In this document: piece by piece, positions 1-5,429 of the stretch
Numbering within the stretch: position 1 is the stretch's first letter
How the letters are laid out: each line of letters begins with the position of its first letter
Origin: Anaerolineaceae bacterium UBA700
Lineage (GTDB): Bacteria > Chloroflexota > Anaerolineae > Anaerolineales > Anaerolineaceae
Length of the DNA stretch: 5,429 nucleotides
Direction of reading: 5' to 3'
Assembly (NCBI GenBank): GCA_002298885.1
Contig: DBMK01000200.1
Coordinates: 1-5,429, forward strand
The notes under the pieces: generated by a model
Database searches by the model: none
Told to the model about the DNA's origin: nothing
What the model saw: the letters and a program-made list of their open reading frames with translations, nothing else
Position numbers and translations under genes: made by a program

Positions 1-27
1 GTTTCGGCTGGCGTCGCCAGCCGAAAC
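1..27 (-). terminator. Hairpin after the CBS gene, probable intrinsic terminator
   Basis: Bases 1-12 and 16-27 are perfect reverse complements, giving a 12-bp GC-rich stem with a 3-base loop. It starts about 18 bases past the stop codon of the CBS-domain gene, where an intrinsic terminator would be expected. The stem could extend outward, and the T-tract that would prove termination on the minus strand lies beyond the window edge, so it cannot be seen. The hairpin could also serve a convergent gene to the left. Confidence 0.6.
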
Positions 28-45
28 CGTTTATAAAAAACGCTG

Positions 46-462
46 CTAGACGATGCGGTCGCCGGGGGCGCGGCCCATCGATTCGGCGGCGACCAGGAAA
101 TCCGTCGCCGAGACCATGCCGACGAGGTTGCCTTCCATGTCCTCGACTGGCAGGTGGTGGAAGCGGTGCTCGTGCATTACCCGGGCGCATTCTTGCAGGC
201 TCATGGTGGGGGTAACGGTGATGAGAGGCGAAGTGCATACGTCCCTCACGCGGGTGTTGGAGGGATCTCGATCCTGGGCAACGATCTTGTCGCATATATC
301 GGTTGACGTCAAAATACCATATCCCGGGAAATCGGCCTTGGGGCTGACGATCAGGCTGTGGATATATCTCCGGCGCATCAAGGCCAACGCTTCAGCCACA
401 GTCGCATCCGGGTCGACGTAGACCACCAGATCTATCATCCAATCCTTTACGGTGAATTGCAT
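46..462 (-). CDS. Stand-alone tandem CBS-domain protein (138 aa)
   Basis: This is a small soluble, presumably cytoplasmic protein made almost entirely of two CBS domains, at roughly residues 1-61 and 72-128. Such pairs (Bateman modules) usually bind adenosine nucleotides, SAM or related ligands and regulate a partner; that is family knowledge. Each repeat ends in the expected strand-helix signature: GILTSTD at residues 49-55 and GMVSATD at 115-121, with the T/S-x-x-D pattern that contacts ribose or phosphate. No catalytic domain is attached, so the partner and ligand are unknown. The start is the ATG at 460-462, because AAAGGAG lies 9 bases upstream. A TTG at 490-492 would add ten residues (PPNRKETKD-like, no CBS homology), but those codons contain the ribosome binding site itself, so it is unlikely. 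The gene has its own promoter and is followed by a hairpin, so it is probably monocistronic or the end of a surE transcript. Confidence 0.9.
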   Translation of the reverse strand: MQFTVKDWMIDLVVYVDPDATVAEALALMRRRYIHSLIVSPKADFPGYGILTSTDICDKIVAQDRDPSNTRVRDVCTSPLITVTPTMSLQECARVMHEHRFHHLPVEDMEGNLVGMVSATDFLVAAESMGRAPGDRIV

Positions 463-471
463 ATCCTTCGT

Positions 472-478
472 CTCCTTT
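472..478 (-). promoter_or_regulatory. Ribosome binding site fixing the CBS gene start
   Basis: The minus strand reads AAAGGAG, a strong Shine-Dalgarno match, 9 bases before the ATG at 460-462. It decides between that ATG and the upstream in-frame TTG at 490-492, which has no comparable site. Confidence 0.8.
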
Positions 479-509
479 CGGTTCGGTGGCAATGGGTTGA
501 GGTGTTTTC

Positions 510-538
510 AGTATAGCAAAATTATGCAGAGTCTTCAA
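510..538 (-). promoter_or_regulatory. Sigma70-type promoter of the CBS gene
   Basis: On the minus strand a TTGAAG -35 (533-538) is followed after exactly 17 bases by a TATACT -10 (510-515). The -10 is preceded by TGC, making it an extended -10. Transcription would begin near 503, giving a leader of about 41 bases that carries the AAAGGAG site. It lies in the non-coding gap after surE, so the CBS gene can be expressed independently of surE. Confidence 0.65.
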
Positions 539-557
539 ATGATATTGTTAATCATTT
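537..557 (-). promoter_or_regulatory. AT-rich dyad at the CBS promoter, possible operator
   Basis: Two 7-base arms, AAATGAT (557-551) and ATCATTT (543-537), are perfect inverted repeats around a 7-base centre. The inner 15 bases, TGATTAACAATATCA (554-540), match 11 of the 14 fixed positions of the 7-1-7 Fur-type pattern TGATAATNATTATCA. The dyad overlaps the first two bases of the -35 element, so a bound protein would contact polymerase. Regulator identity is a guess; a chance palindrome in AT-rich intergenic DNA is a real alternative. Confidence 0.3.
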
Positions 558-585
558 TTGTCACGCAAGAGGGTGAAAGTCCTGT

Positions 586-1347
586 CTACTCTAACCAGGA
601 TTCCATCTCAGAGATAACAGCATAGGCGGTGAGGTCGAGGGTGACGGGGGTGATGGTGACGTAGCCCGCCGCCAGCGAGCCGATGTCCGTGCCCTCCTCG
701 CGCACGCCGGTGGGAGGCTCGCCGCCGATCCAGTAGTAGGGCCGGCCGCGCGGGTCCTTGCGCCGCAAAAGCTGGTCGCGGTAGATGCGCAGTCCCTGGC
801 GGGTGATGCGCGTGCCCAGGATCTGCTCCTCAGGCAGTGCAGGAACGTTCACGTTGAGCAGCACGTTCGGCGGCAGCTTGTGGGCCATCACCATTTCGGC
901 CACCCTGCCGGCGGCGCGCGCCGCCGGGCCGTAATCCGTAACCTGGATTTCCTCCGAGCCGTCGACCGAGAAGGCCAGGGCCGGCAGTCCGGCGATGGCG
1001 CCTTCCATGGCGGCGGTGACCGTGCCGGAATAGGTCAGGTCGTGGCCCAGGTTGGCATAAGGGTTGATCCCCGAGACCACCATGTCGATCGGCTCGGTTA
1101 CCAGTCCTAGCAGGGCCAGCGCCACGCAGTCGGAGGGGGCGCCGTCGCAGGCCAGGGCCGGCGTGCCGTCGGCCAGCTTCACCTCTTTGGCCCGCAGCGG
1201 GCGGTGCAAGGTCTTAACGTGCCCCGAGGCCGACCAGTTGCGGTCCGGAGCCAGCACGGTCACATTCCCCAGCTTCTGCATGGCCTGGACGAGCGCCAGC
1301 AGCCCCGGAGCAAATACGCCATCATCGTTGGTTGCCAGGATGTGCAT
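586..1347 (-). CDS. surE: 5'/3'-nucleotidase SurE (survival protein)
   Basis: SurE is a cytoplasmic, metal-dependent phosphatase that removes phosphate from nucleoside 5'- and 3'-monophosphates; some members also hydrolyse short polyphosphate. At 253 residues it is of normal length. The N-terminal TNDDGVFAPG carries the metal-binding D8 and D9. S39 in NWSASG and N95 in VSGIN complete the metal site at the same positions as in the characterised Thermotoga enzyme. YSGTVTAAMEGA (106-117) is the family's glycine-rich signature, and NVNVP (165-169) and TDIGSLAAGYVTITP (220-234) are also typical. All key residues are present. The ATG at 1345-1347 is supported by AAGGTG ending 5 bases upstream. The gene has its own promoter and is separated from the upstream glycosyltransferase by a repeat element. 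No clear terminator hairpin with a T-tract follows the gene, so read-through into the CBS gene is possible. Confidence 0.97.
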   Translation of the reverse strand: MHILATNDDGVFAPGLLALVQAMQKLGNVTVLAPDRNWSASGHVKTLHRPLRAKEVKLADGTPALACDGAPSDCVALALLGLVTEPIDMVVSGINPYANLGHDLTYSGTVTAAMEGAIAGLPALAFSVDGSEEIQVTDYGPAARAAGRVAEMVMAHKLPPNVLLNVNVPALPEEQILGTRITRQGLRIYRDQLLRRKDPRGRPYYWIGGEPPTGVREEGTDIGSLAAGYVTITPVTLDLTAYAVISEMESWLE

Positions 1348-1372
1348 ACCCTCACCTTAAAACTTTTGATGG

Positions 1373-1381
1373 ATTGTATCA
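1373..1381 (-). promoter_or_regulatory. Extended -10 promoter of surE
   Basis: The minus strand reads TGATACAAT: a TACAAT -10 (1373-1378) with the TG of an extended -10 at 1380-1381. Seventeen bases upstream is only TGGAGT, a poor -35, so the extended -10 would carry most of the recognition. The predicted start near 1366 leaves a short leader of about 19 bases containing the surE ribosome binding site. The position directly before surE and outside the repeat element supports the call. Confidence 0.55.
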
Positions 1382-1469
1382 GAATGCATCCAAGCACTCC
1401 AGGTGTTGGATTCGCAAGCTTATGGATGCTTATTTCCACCTCACCCCCCAGCCCCCTCTGCCACAGGCA

Positions 1470-1490
1470 CCCTGGCACCGCCCGCCAGGG
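1470..1490. repeat. Hairpin inside the first repeat unit
   Basis: CCCTGGC (1470-1476) and GCCAGGG (1484-1490) form a perfect 7-bp GC-rich stem with a 7-base loop. It sits between the CCCCCTCT and AGAGGGGG arms of the first unit and would form the tip of a larger folded structure in either RNA strand. Confidence 0.5.
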
Positions 1491-1537
1491 CAGGCGTGCT
1501 TCGCGATCCACGGAGTGGAGAGGGGGAGAAACCATCT

Positions 1538-1626
1538 CCTTACGCGCTCATCCTCTCAATCCAATGGAGAGAGTAACTGTCTATTACCTGGTGAGGATAC
1601 CTCACATCTACTTTCCTTACGCGCTC
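1538..1626. repeat. 12-bp direct repeat inside the composite element
   Basis: CCTTACGCGCTC occurs at 1538-1549 and again at 1615-1626, 77 bases apart. Each copy is followed by a C/T-rich then G/A-rich inverted pair: imperfect after the first copy, and a perfect long stem after the second. This suggests duplicated modules of which the first has decayed. Confidence 0.55.
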
Positions 1627-1663
1627 CCCCTCTCCTGACGGTTTTTTCGTCAGGAGAGGGGGA
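1625..1663. repeat. Perfect 16-bp hairpin in the second repeat unit
   Basis: Bases 1625-1640 and 1648-1663 are exact reverse complements, and the 7-base loop is GTTTTTT on the plus strand (AAAAAAC on the minus strand). It lies about 54 bases past the stop of the glycosyltransferase and would fold stably in that transcript. It is not a canonical intrinsic terminator on the minus strand, because no T-tract follows. On the plus strand a T-run appears only 12 bases beyond the stem. It may still protect a 3' end or assist termination. Confidence 0.75.
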
Positions 1664-1716
1664 CGGGGGGTGAGGTTTTTTGACGGCCAGCTGCGCCTTC
1701 CGCCTCTCCCCAAATC

Positions 1717-4278
1717 CTACTTTACGCTCCAATCCCCATCCTTCGGACAGAACTGCTCATACTTGGGCGAAATCCACAGCACCATGGTCGGGTCCTTCGT
1801 GGGCGCGTCGCGGATAGCGCAGGGCTGCTTGTCCAGGCCGGCCAGTTGGGAGAAAAGGCCCTCCAGGATGGGCGGATCCAGCCAGGGCTGCACGATCACC
1901 AGCGTGTCCTCGCCGCGGATGAAAGCCGCCGTTTCGGCTGGCAGGGTCGAGCCCTCCAGGGCCACCCGGTGGAGCTGGTGCGGGTCCGGTGGAAGCTGGT
2001 AGACCTCGGACTGCCGTTGGATGCCGGTGATGCCCCAATTGGGGGCGGTTAAAAACAGGTAATCCGGTTCGTTCAGGATGCCCTGGTCGCGGGCGCGCTC
2101 CTGCAGGCGCAGGAAGAGGATTTCCACGCTGGTCTGGCCGATGCGGCGCCGGGGCGACAGGCTGTAGGCCTGGTAGAAATTCGTGCCGATGATCGCCGCC
2201 GCCAGCACCACCACCAGGCCGTTGGCGATGCGGGAAGGGGTAGACGCCTCCCGCAGCGGGCGGAGCGACAGCAGCACCGCCGCCACCAGGACGGCCAGGA
2301 GAAAGGCGAACAGCAGCGGATACGAGGTGATACCGATGGCGGTCGCGGCAAAGACGCCCAGGCCGGCCGCCGCCGCCCACACGGCTCGCCGCGGCAGGCA
2401 GGCCAGCGCCCCGCCCAGCCAGACCAGCCCGGCAGCCGCCAAGCTGCACAGCCAGGGCAGCAGCATGAACATGCGCGTGGCCGATGGATAATCGCGCCCG
2501 GCGGTAACGCCCACCGCCACTACCATCACCAGAAAACTGGTCAGCCAGTAGCCAGCGGCTTTTTCGCGCCGGGCCAGCTTAATCGTCCAGGCCAGCCCCA
2601 GCGGCACCAGGGCACTGCTGATCACATCCACGTACGAGGCGACCACGAAGTGGCTTTCCTGGGCGGCGTACACGAACGAGAACAGGGAGTAGATCAGGTT
2701 CGAGCCCAGGTTGTAGGCAAGCTGGGCCCCCACCAGGCTGGAGTTGTGGAAAGTGGTGCCCGAGACCATCGTCTCGAAGAACTTGGGCTGGAAGAGCAGC
2801 GGCGCCGCCAGCATGCCCAGGGGCAGCGCCAGGCGCAGCCATCGCCCCACGGCTCCCCGGCTGGTGGGCGGGTCGAAGAACAGCAGCAGCAGGCCCACCG
2901 GCGCAAAAGTGTACACTGCCGCCGGGTAGACGTAGAAGCACAGGCCCAGCGCCAGGCCCAGCAGAGCGTAATACAGCGGCCGGCGGGTACGCACCGCCTG
3001 CCCGCCCAGGCCCAGCCCCAGGCTCAGCACGAACAGCGCCTGCAGGTTGTTGTAGCCGATCTTTCCGAAGGTCATCAGATAATGCGAGACCGCCAGGAGC
3101 AGGGTGCTCAACAGGGCGATGCGGCGCGAAAAGAAATTCTTGAAGAACAGGTAAAAGAACGGCAGCGAAAATGCGGCCAGTGACAGGCTGCTAAAGCGCC
3201 AGCCGAAATTATTGGTTCCCAGCACGCCCATCGAAGCTGCCTGGATCATGGATGAGAAAAACGGGTGCGTGCCATAGACGCCGTCGACGGCGAACAAGTG
3301 GGAGGAGATGGCCGAGGGTTCGAACTGGGTCAGGATCTCGCGGGCGTAGCTGAAAAAATCGTACTCATCTCCGATTACTGAAAAGGTATAGGAGTTGATC
3401 TGGACCGTCAGGGCCACCTGGGCCAGCAGCACCATCCAGCCCACCGCGGGCACCCGGCGCCAGGAGCGCCCCAGCAGCCCCAGCGCCAGCAGAAGCAGCA
3501 TACCGGAAAGGAAGCGGCCGCCGGGATCGACGTAAATGCTCCGCAGCAGGGCTACCAGCGCTGCCTCTACCAGGATCAGGGGCAGCGCCCAGTCCGGCAG
3601 GCGCTTCAACGCGGCGGAAAGCGGCAGCAGGGGCAGCTCCGCCAGGCAGCATCCGGCCAGGTAGGCCAGGATCATCGCCAGCAGCTCAGCGCCCGGAAGC
3701 CGGTTGAGCACCGCCGATACCAAAGCCACCACCGTAAACCCCAGCACGGCTGCGATCTGCAGGACGTATCCGGCCAATCGCTGGCGCGAATCGACCCGGT
3801 CCGCCGCGGCGGGCCAGGCGCTGGGGATGGATGCAGGGCGGCCTGCGGCGGGCGCGGCGGCGCTCTCCGCCGCAGGTACCGGCGGCGGGCCGGCGAGCGC
3901 ATCTGCGCCGGGCAAGAATAGGCCGCGCAGCGCCGGCGCGGTGGCCGCGAACAGCACGATCAGCCCCAGAAAGCAGGCCGGGATGACCGGAAAATAGCCC
4001 GGCAGCACCGTGCGGCACAGGAATTCCACGCTGCACATGCTCACCCGCCATTCATCGGCTAAGGAGTGCAGCGCCGGGTCATCCAACCAGCGGTCCAGGT
4101 ACACGAAGGCCGGCGGAATGACGGTTAGAGCGAACCCAATTGCGGCTAATAAAACCTGGCTGGTTATCCTCGGCCAGGCTGTCCCCGTTTTTACTTCCCT
4201 TTGCATATCCCTGTTTCCGCTAAAAGATCGCAGGCTCGCCCGGGTTCTGCCCCGCACAATCCGGGCGCTCCGGCTCAT
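1717..4278 (-). CDS. GT-C type membrane glycosyltransferase (family 39/PMT-like), 853 aa
   Basis: This is a polytopic inner-membrane protein that would transfer a sugar from a polyprenyl-phosphate donor to an acceptor outside the cytoplasm; that role is inferred from the family. I count roughly 16-18 hydrophobic segments. The GT-C core begins near residue 276: a membrane segment (276-297) is followed by GDEYDFF, with D304/E305 placed like the acidic pair in the first external loop of PMT/ArnT relatives. Next come GTHPF (336-340), aromatic-rich membrane segments, GKIGYNN (405-411) and YVYPAAVY (449-456). After the last segment (about 684-702), residues 709-853 form a soluble, probably external tail. 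Residues 1-275 are unusual: an Arg-rich start, two membrane segments, a Pro/Ala-rich linker (about 121-165) and four more hydrophobic stretches. The ATG at 4276-4278 overlaps the add stop by four bases (ATGA), favouring coupling, although no good ribosome site precedes it. A second ATG at 4204-4206 (residue 25) has only a closely spaced AGGG. Acceptor and sugar are unknown. Confidence 0.8.
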   Translation of the reverse strand: MSRSARIVRGRTRASLRSFSGNRDMQREVKTGTAWPRITSQVLLAAIGFALTVIPPAFVYLDRWLDDPALHSLADEWRVSMCSVEFLCRTVLPGYFPVIPACFLGLIVLFAATAPALRGLFLPGADALAGPPPVPAAESAAAPAAGRPASIPSAWPAAADRVDSRQRLAGYVLQIAAVLGFTVVALVSAVLNRLPGAELLAMILAYLAGCCLAELPLLPLSAALKRLPDWALPLILVEAALVALLRSIYVDPGGRFLSGMLLLLALGLLGRSWRRVPAVGWMVLLAQVALTVQINSYTFSVIGDEYDFFSYAREILTQFEPSAISSHLFAVDGVYGTHPFFSSMIQAASMGVLGTNNFGWRFSSLSLAAFSLPFFYLFFKNFFSRRIALLSTLLLAVSHYLMTFGKIGYNNLQALFVLSLGLGLGGQAVRTRRPLYYALLGLALGLCFYVYPAAVYTFAPVGLLLLFFDPPTSRGAVGRWLRLALPLGMLAAPLLFQPKFFETMVSGTTFHNSSLVGAQLAYNLGSNLIYSLFSFVYAAQESHFVVASYVDVISSALVPLGLAWTIKLARREKAAGYWLTSFLVMVVAVGVTAGRDYPSATRMFMLLPWLCSLAAAGLVWLGGALACLPRRAVWAAAAGLGVFAATAIGITSYPLLFAFLLAVLVAAVLLSLRPLREASTPSRIANGLVVVLAAAIIGTNFYQAYSLSPRRRIGQTSVEILFLRLQERARDQGILNEPDYLFLTAPNWGITGIQRQSEVYQLPPDPHQLHRVALEGSTLPAETAAFIRGEDTLVIVQPWLDPPILEGLFSQLAGLDKQPCAIRDAPTKDPTMVLWISPKYEQFCPKDGDWSVK

Positions 4279-5324
4279 TGATTGAATGAAGCCATCTCGG
4301 CCGCCAGCTTTTGCTCCAGGGTGCTGCGCGCGCCTTCAGGCAGAAAGGCCGCCCTGGCCCCCTGGAGGACACTGTCCGCCAGCTCCGCCGGCGTGAGCCC
4401 CAGCGCCTCGACGGCCAGGCAGTACTCGTCGCCGAGGGTGATGCGCGAAATGCTCGGGTCGTCCGTGTTGAGGGTCACCTTCAGGCCGGATTGGAGCATG
4501 CGCTTGAGGGGCTGCTGGGCCAGCACCGGCACCGCCCCGGTGTGGTAATTGCTGGTCAGGCAGACCTCGAAGGGGACGCCCCGTTCGCGCGCCAGGTCCA
4601 CCACCCGCGAGTCCTCCATCACGCGCACCCCGTGCCCGATGCGGTCGGCGCCGAGCAACTCGATGGCCTCGCGCACGTTGGCTGCCCCGCCCCATTCGCC
4701 GGCGTGGACGGTGAGCGCCATGCCGCAGGTTTTGGCCTCGCGAAAGATGGAGGCGAAGGGCTGGGCCGAAAAATCAGCCTCGTTGCCGGCCAGGTCCAGG
4801 CCGGCGATGCCCTTCTCCTTGCGCTCGATCGCCAGGCCGGCCACCTGCTCGGCAAGGGCCGGGCTCTCGTGCCGGTTCACGCTAGCGATCAGCCGCACCG
4901 GCAGGTTGAACTCCTGGGCGGCCTGGGCCGCGCTCTCGGCCACCCAGTCCATCACGTCGGGCAGCGAATAGACCTGGGCCCGGCTGAGCGCCACCGGGGT
5001 AAAGCGCAGTTCAAGGTAGCGCACGTTGTCCTCGGCGGCGTCCTGGATGGCCTCGCGCGTTACCCGCCGGATCACTTCATCCGAACGGTAGAACAGGCGC
5101 AGGTACTGGAATTTTGAAAGGAAATTGGTAAAATCCAGCCTGTCGCTGGCCTGCATCTGCACCAGCGCGCCCAGGTCGGGCGAAATCGGCAGGGTGATGC
5201 CGTGCTGGCGCGCCACCTCCACCAGCGTTCGAATGCGCAGCGAGCCTTCGAGGTGCCGGTGCAGGTCAATCTTGGGGTAAGACTGATAAAAGCGTTGCTG
5301 AGATGAAGGAGCATACCAACCCAT
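4275..5324 (-). CDS. add: Adenosine deaminase
   Basis: A cytosolic zinc enzyme of purine salvage that converts adenosine (and deoxyadenosine) to inosine and ammonia. Its 349 residues match the usual bacterial length. The metal and catalytic residues are all present: H22 and H24 in KIDLHRHLEGSLR, G180 in GLDLAGNE, H207 and E210 in VHAGE, H231 in RIGHG, and D288/D289 in LNTDDP. ELRFTP (105-110) and CLTSN (255-259) are further family signatures. These distinguish it from AMP deaminase and other amidohydrolases, although some family members act on adenine or other purine derivatives instead. The ATG at 5322-5324 is chosen because homology begins by residue 17 and a promoter lies just upstream. 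The ribosome site is weak (GGAC about 10 bases away). The stop codon overlaps the start of the glycosyltransferase, so the two genes form a likely operon. Confidence 0.95.
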   Translation of the reverse strand: MGWYAPSSQQRFYQSYPKIDLHRHLEGSLRIRTLVEVARQHGITLPISPDLGALVQMQASDRLDFTNFLSKFQYLRLFYRSDEVIRRVTREAIQDAAEDNVRYLELRFTPVALSRAQVYSLPDVMDWVAESAAQAAQEFNLPVRLIASVNRHESPALAEQVAGLAIERKEKGIAGLDLAGNEADFSAQPFASIFREAKTCGMALTVHAGEWGGAANVREAIELLGADRIGHGVRVMEDSRVVDLARERGVPFEVCLTSNYHTGAVPVLAQQPLKRMLQSGLKVTLNTDDPSISRITLGDEYCLAVEALGLTPAELADSVLQGARAAFLPEGARSTLEQKLAAEMASFNQ

Positions 5325-5357
5325 GAATTTTGTCCGCGCCCGGGAGATGTTAAAATT

Positions 5358-5366
5358 ATTATAGCA
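5358..5366 (-). promoter_or_regulatory. Extended -10 promoter of add and the glycosyltransferase
   Basis: The minus strand reads TGCTATAAT, a perfect extended -10 (hexamer 5358-5363, TG at 5365-5366). The best-spaced -35 at 17 bases is only GAAGTC, so recognition probably rests on the extended -10. The predicted start near 5351 gives a leader of about 26 bases. The TGC and the first base of the hexamer belong to the adjacent 26-bp repeat. Confidence 0.65.
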
Positions 5367-5429
5367 GGAATCGTATTAACGACTTCAGTCGTATGCCCGG
5401 TAAAGCAGGAATCGTAGTGACGACTTTAG
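5363..5429. repeat. Two copies of a 26-bp direct repeat, 41-bp period
   Basis: Positions 5363-5388 and 5404-5429 align with 23 of 26 bases identical; each begins AGCAGGAATCGTA and contains ACGACTT. The period is 41 bases and the second copy runs up to the window edge, so the array probably continues. Inside the first unit ACGAC (5379-5383) and GTCGT (5388-5392) form a small stem with a TTCA loop. The array sits directly upstream of add, and its inner copy contributes part of the promoter. It could be a dispersed intergenic repeat or a set of regulator sites. It is not CRISPR-like: the 15-base spacing is too short. Confidence 0.7.

Larger units (their letters stand above)
1438..1676. repeat. 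Composite palindromic intergenic repeat, MITE-like, non-coding
   Basis: The ends are inverted repeats. Starting at 1438 and, on the other strand, at 1676, both read ACCTCACCCCCC, then two differing bases, then CCCCCTCT, so 20 of 22 positions match. Inside are GTGAGG (1591-1596) and CCTCAC (1600-1605), which look like the end of one unit abutting the start of another. The element may therefore be two adjacent units, about 1438-1596 and 1600-1676. CCCCCTCT (1452-1459) also pairs with AGAGGGGG (1519-1526). No transposase or credible coding frame is present, and I see no clear target-site duplication. C-rich TIR elements of this kind are common in intergenic DNA of several environmental phyla; copy number here cannot be judged from one window. 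It fills most of the 369-bp gap between the glycosyltransferase and surE. Confidence 0.7.

Noticed and set aside
28..42. Second small hairpin (CGTTT...AAACG) between the CBS stop and the 12-bp hairpin
   Set aside because: The stem is only 5 bp and AT-rich, so it is too weak to call.
463..492. Ten-residue N-terminal extension of the CBS protein from a TTG start
   Set aside because: The TTG has no good ribosome site and its codons contain the AAAGGAG that serves the ATG at 460-462, where the CBS fold begins.
1204..1638. Plus-strand frames running from surE antisense through the intergenic repeat
   Set aside because: They are built from surE antisense plus palindromic repeat sequence, with no recognisable protein features.
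1625..1680. Canonical intrinsic terminator for the glycosyltransferase transcript
   Set aside because: The stem is excellent, but no T-tract follows on the minus strand. The only nearby T-run (1676-1681) is on the plus strand, 12 bases from the stem.
2650..3183. Plus-strand open frame rich in Gln, Arg and His opposite the glycosyltransferase
   Set aside because: The composition mirrors the Leu/Ala-rich membrane segments on the other strand. No domain or promoter supports it.
4311..5117. Long plus-strand open frame (268 codons) opposite add
   Set aside because: It is the antisense of a gene with every adenosine deaminase motif intact. Its translation is low-complexity, His/Gln/Gly/Ala-rich and resembles no family, as expected for antisense frames in GC-rich DNA.
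5363..5429. CRISPR array
   Set aside because: The two 26-bp copies are separated by only 15 bases, differ at 3 positions, and there are no cas genes in view.

Overview
The window carries four protein genes, all on the minus strand. In order of transcription (right to left) they are adenosine deaminase (4275-5324), a large polytopic GT-C type glycosyltransferase (1717-4278), the 5'/3'-nucleotidase SurE (586-1347), and a small stand-alone protein with two CBS domains (46-462). There are no rRNA, tRNA, transposase or CRISPR sequences. The DNA is GC-rich. The intergenic DNA holds C-rich inverted-repeat elements and short tandem repeats. This, together with the large family-39-like membrane protein, resembles Chloroflexota (Anaerolineae-like) genomes, but that assignment is an inference from style and not from a phylogenetic marker.

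Layout: positions 5325-5429 hold two copies of a 26-bp repeat spaced 41 bp apart. The inner copy runs into an extended -10 promoter that probably drives add. The add stop and the glycosyltransferase start overlap as ATGA, so these two genes look like one translationally coupled transcript. The 369-bp gap at 1348-1716 holds a non-coding composite palindromic element (1438-1676) with near-perfect terminal inverted repeats and several internal hairpins. Next to surE in the same gap is a separate surE promoter. The 123-bp gap at 463-585 holds a good promoter for the CBS gene with an AT-rich dyad against its -35 element. A 12-bp hairpin at the extreme left end follows the CBS gene and is probably its terminator.

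Function: SurE releases nucleosides from nucleoside monophosphates, adenosine deaminase converts adenosine to inosine, and paired CBS domains commonly bind adenosine nucleotides. The three soluble proteins could therefore belong to purine-nucleotide turnover and sensing. The glycosyltransferase does not fit that theme and may only share the add promoter. No clearly new system is present. The least ordinary parts are the intergenic repeats, the candidate operator at the CBS gene, and the long N-terminal extension of the glycosyltransferase.
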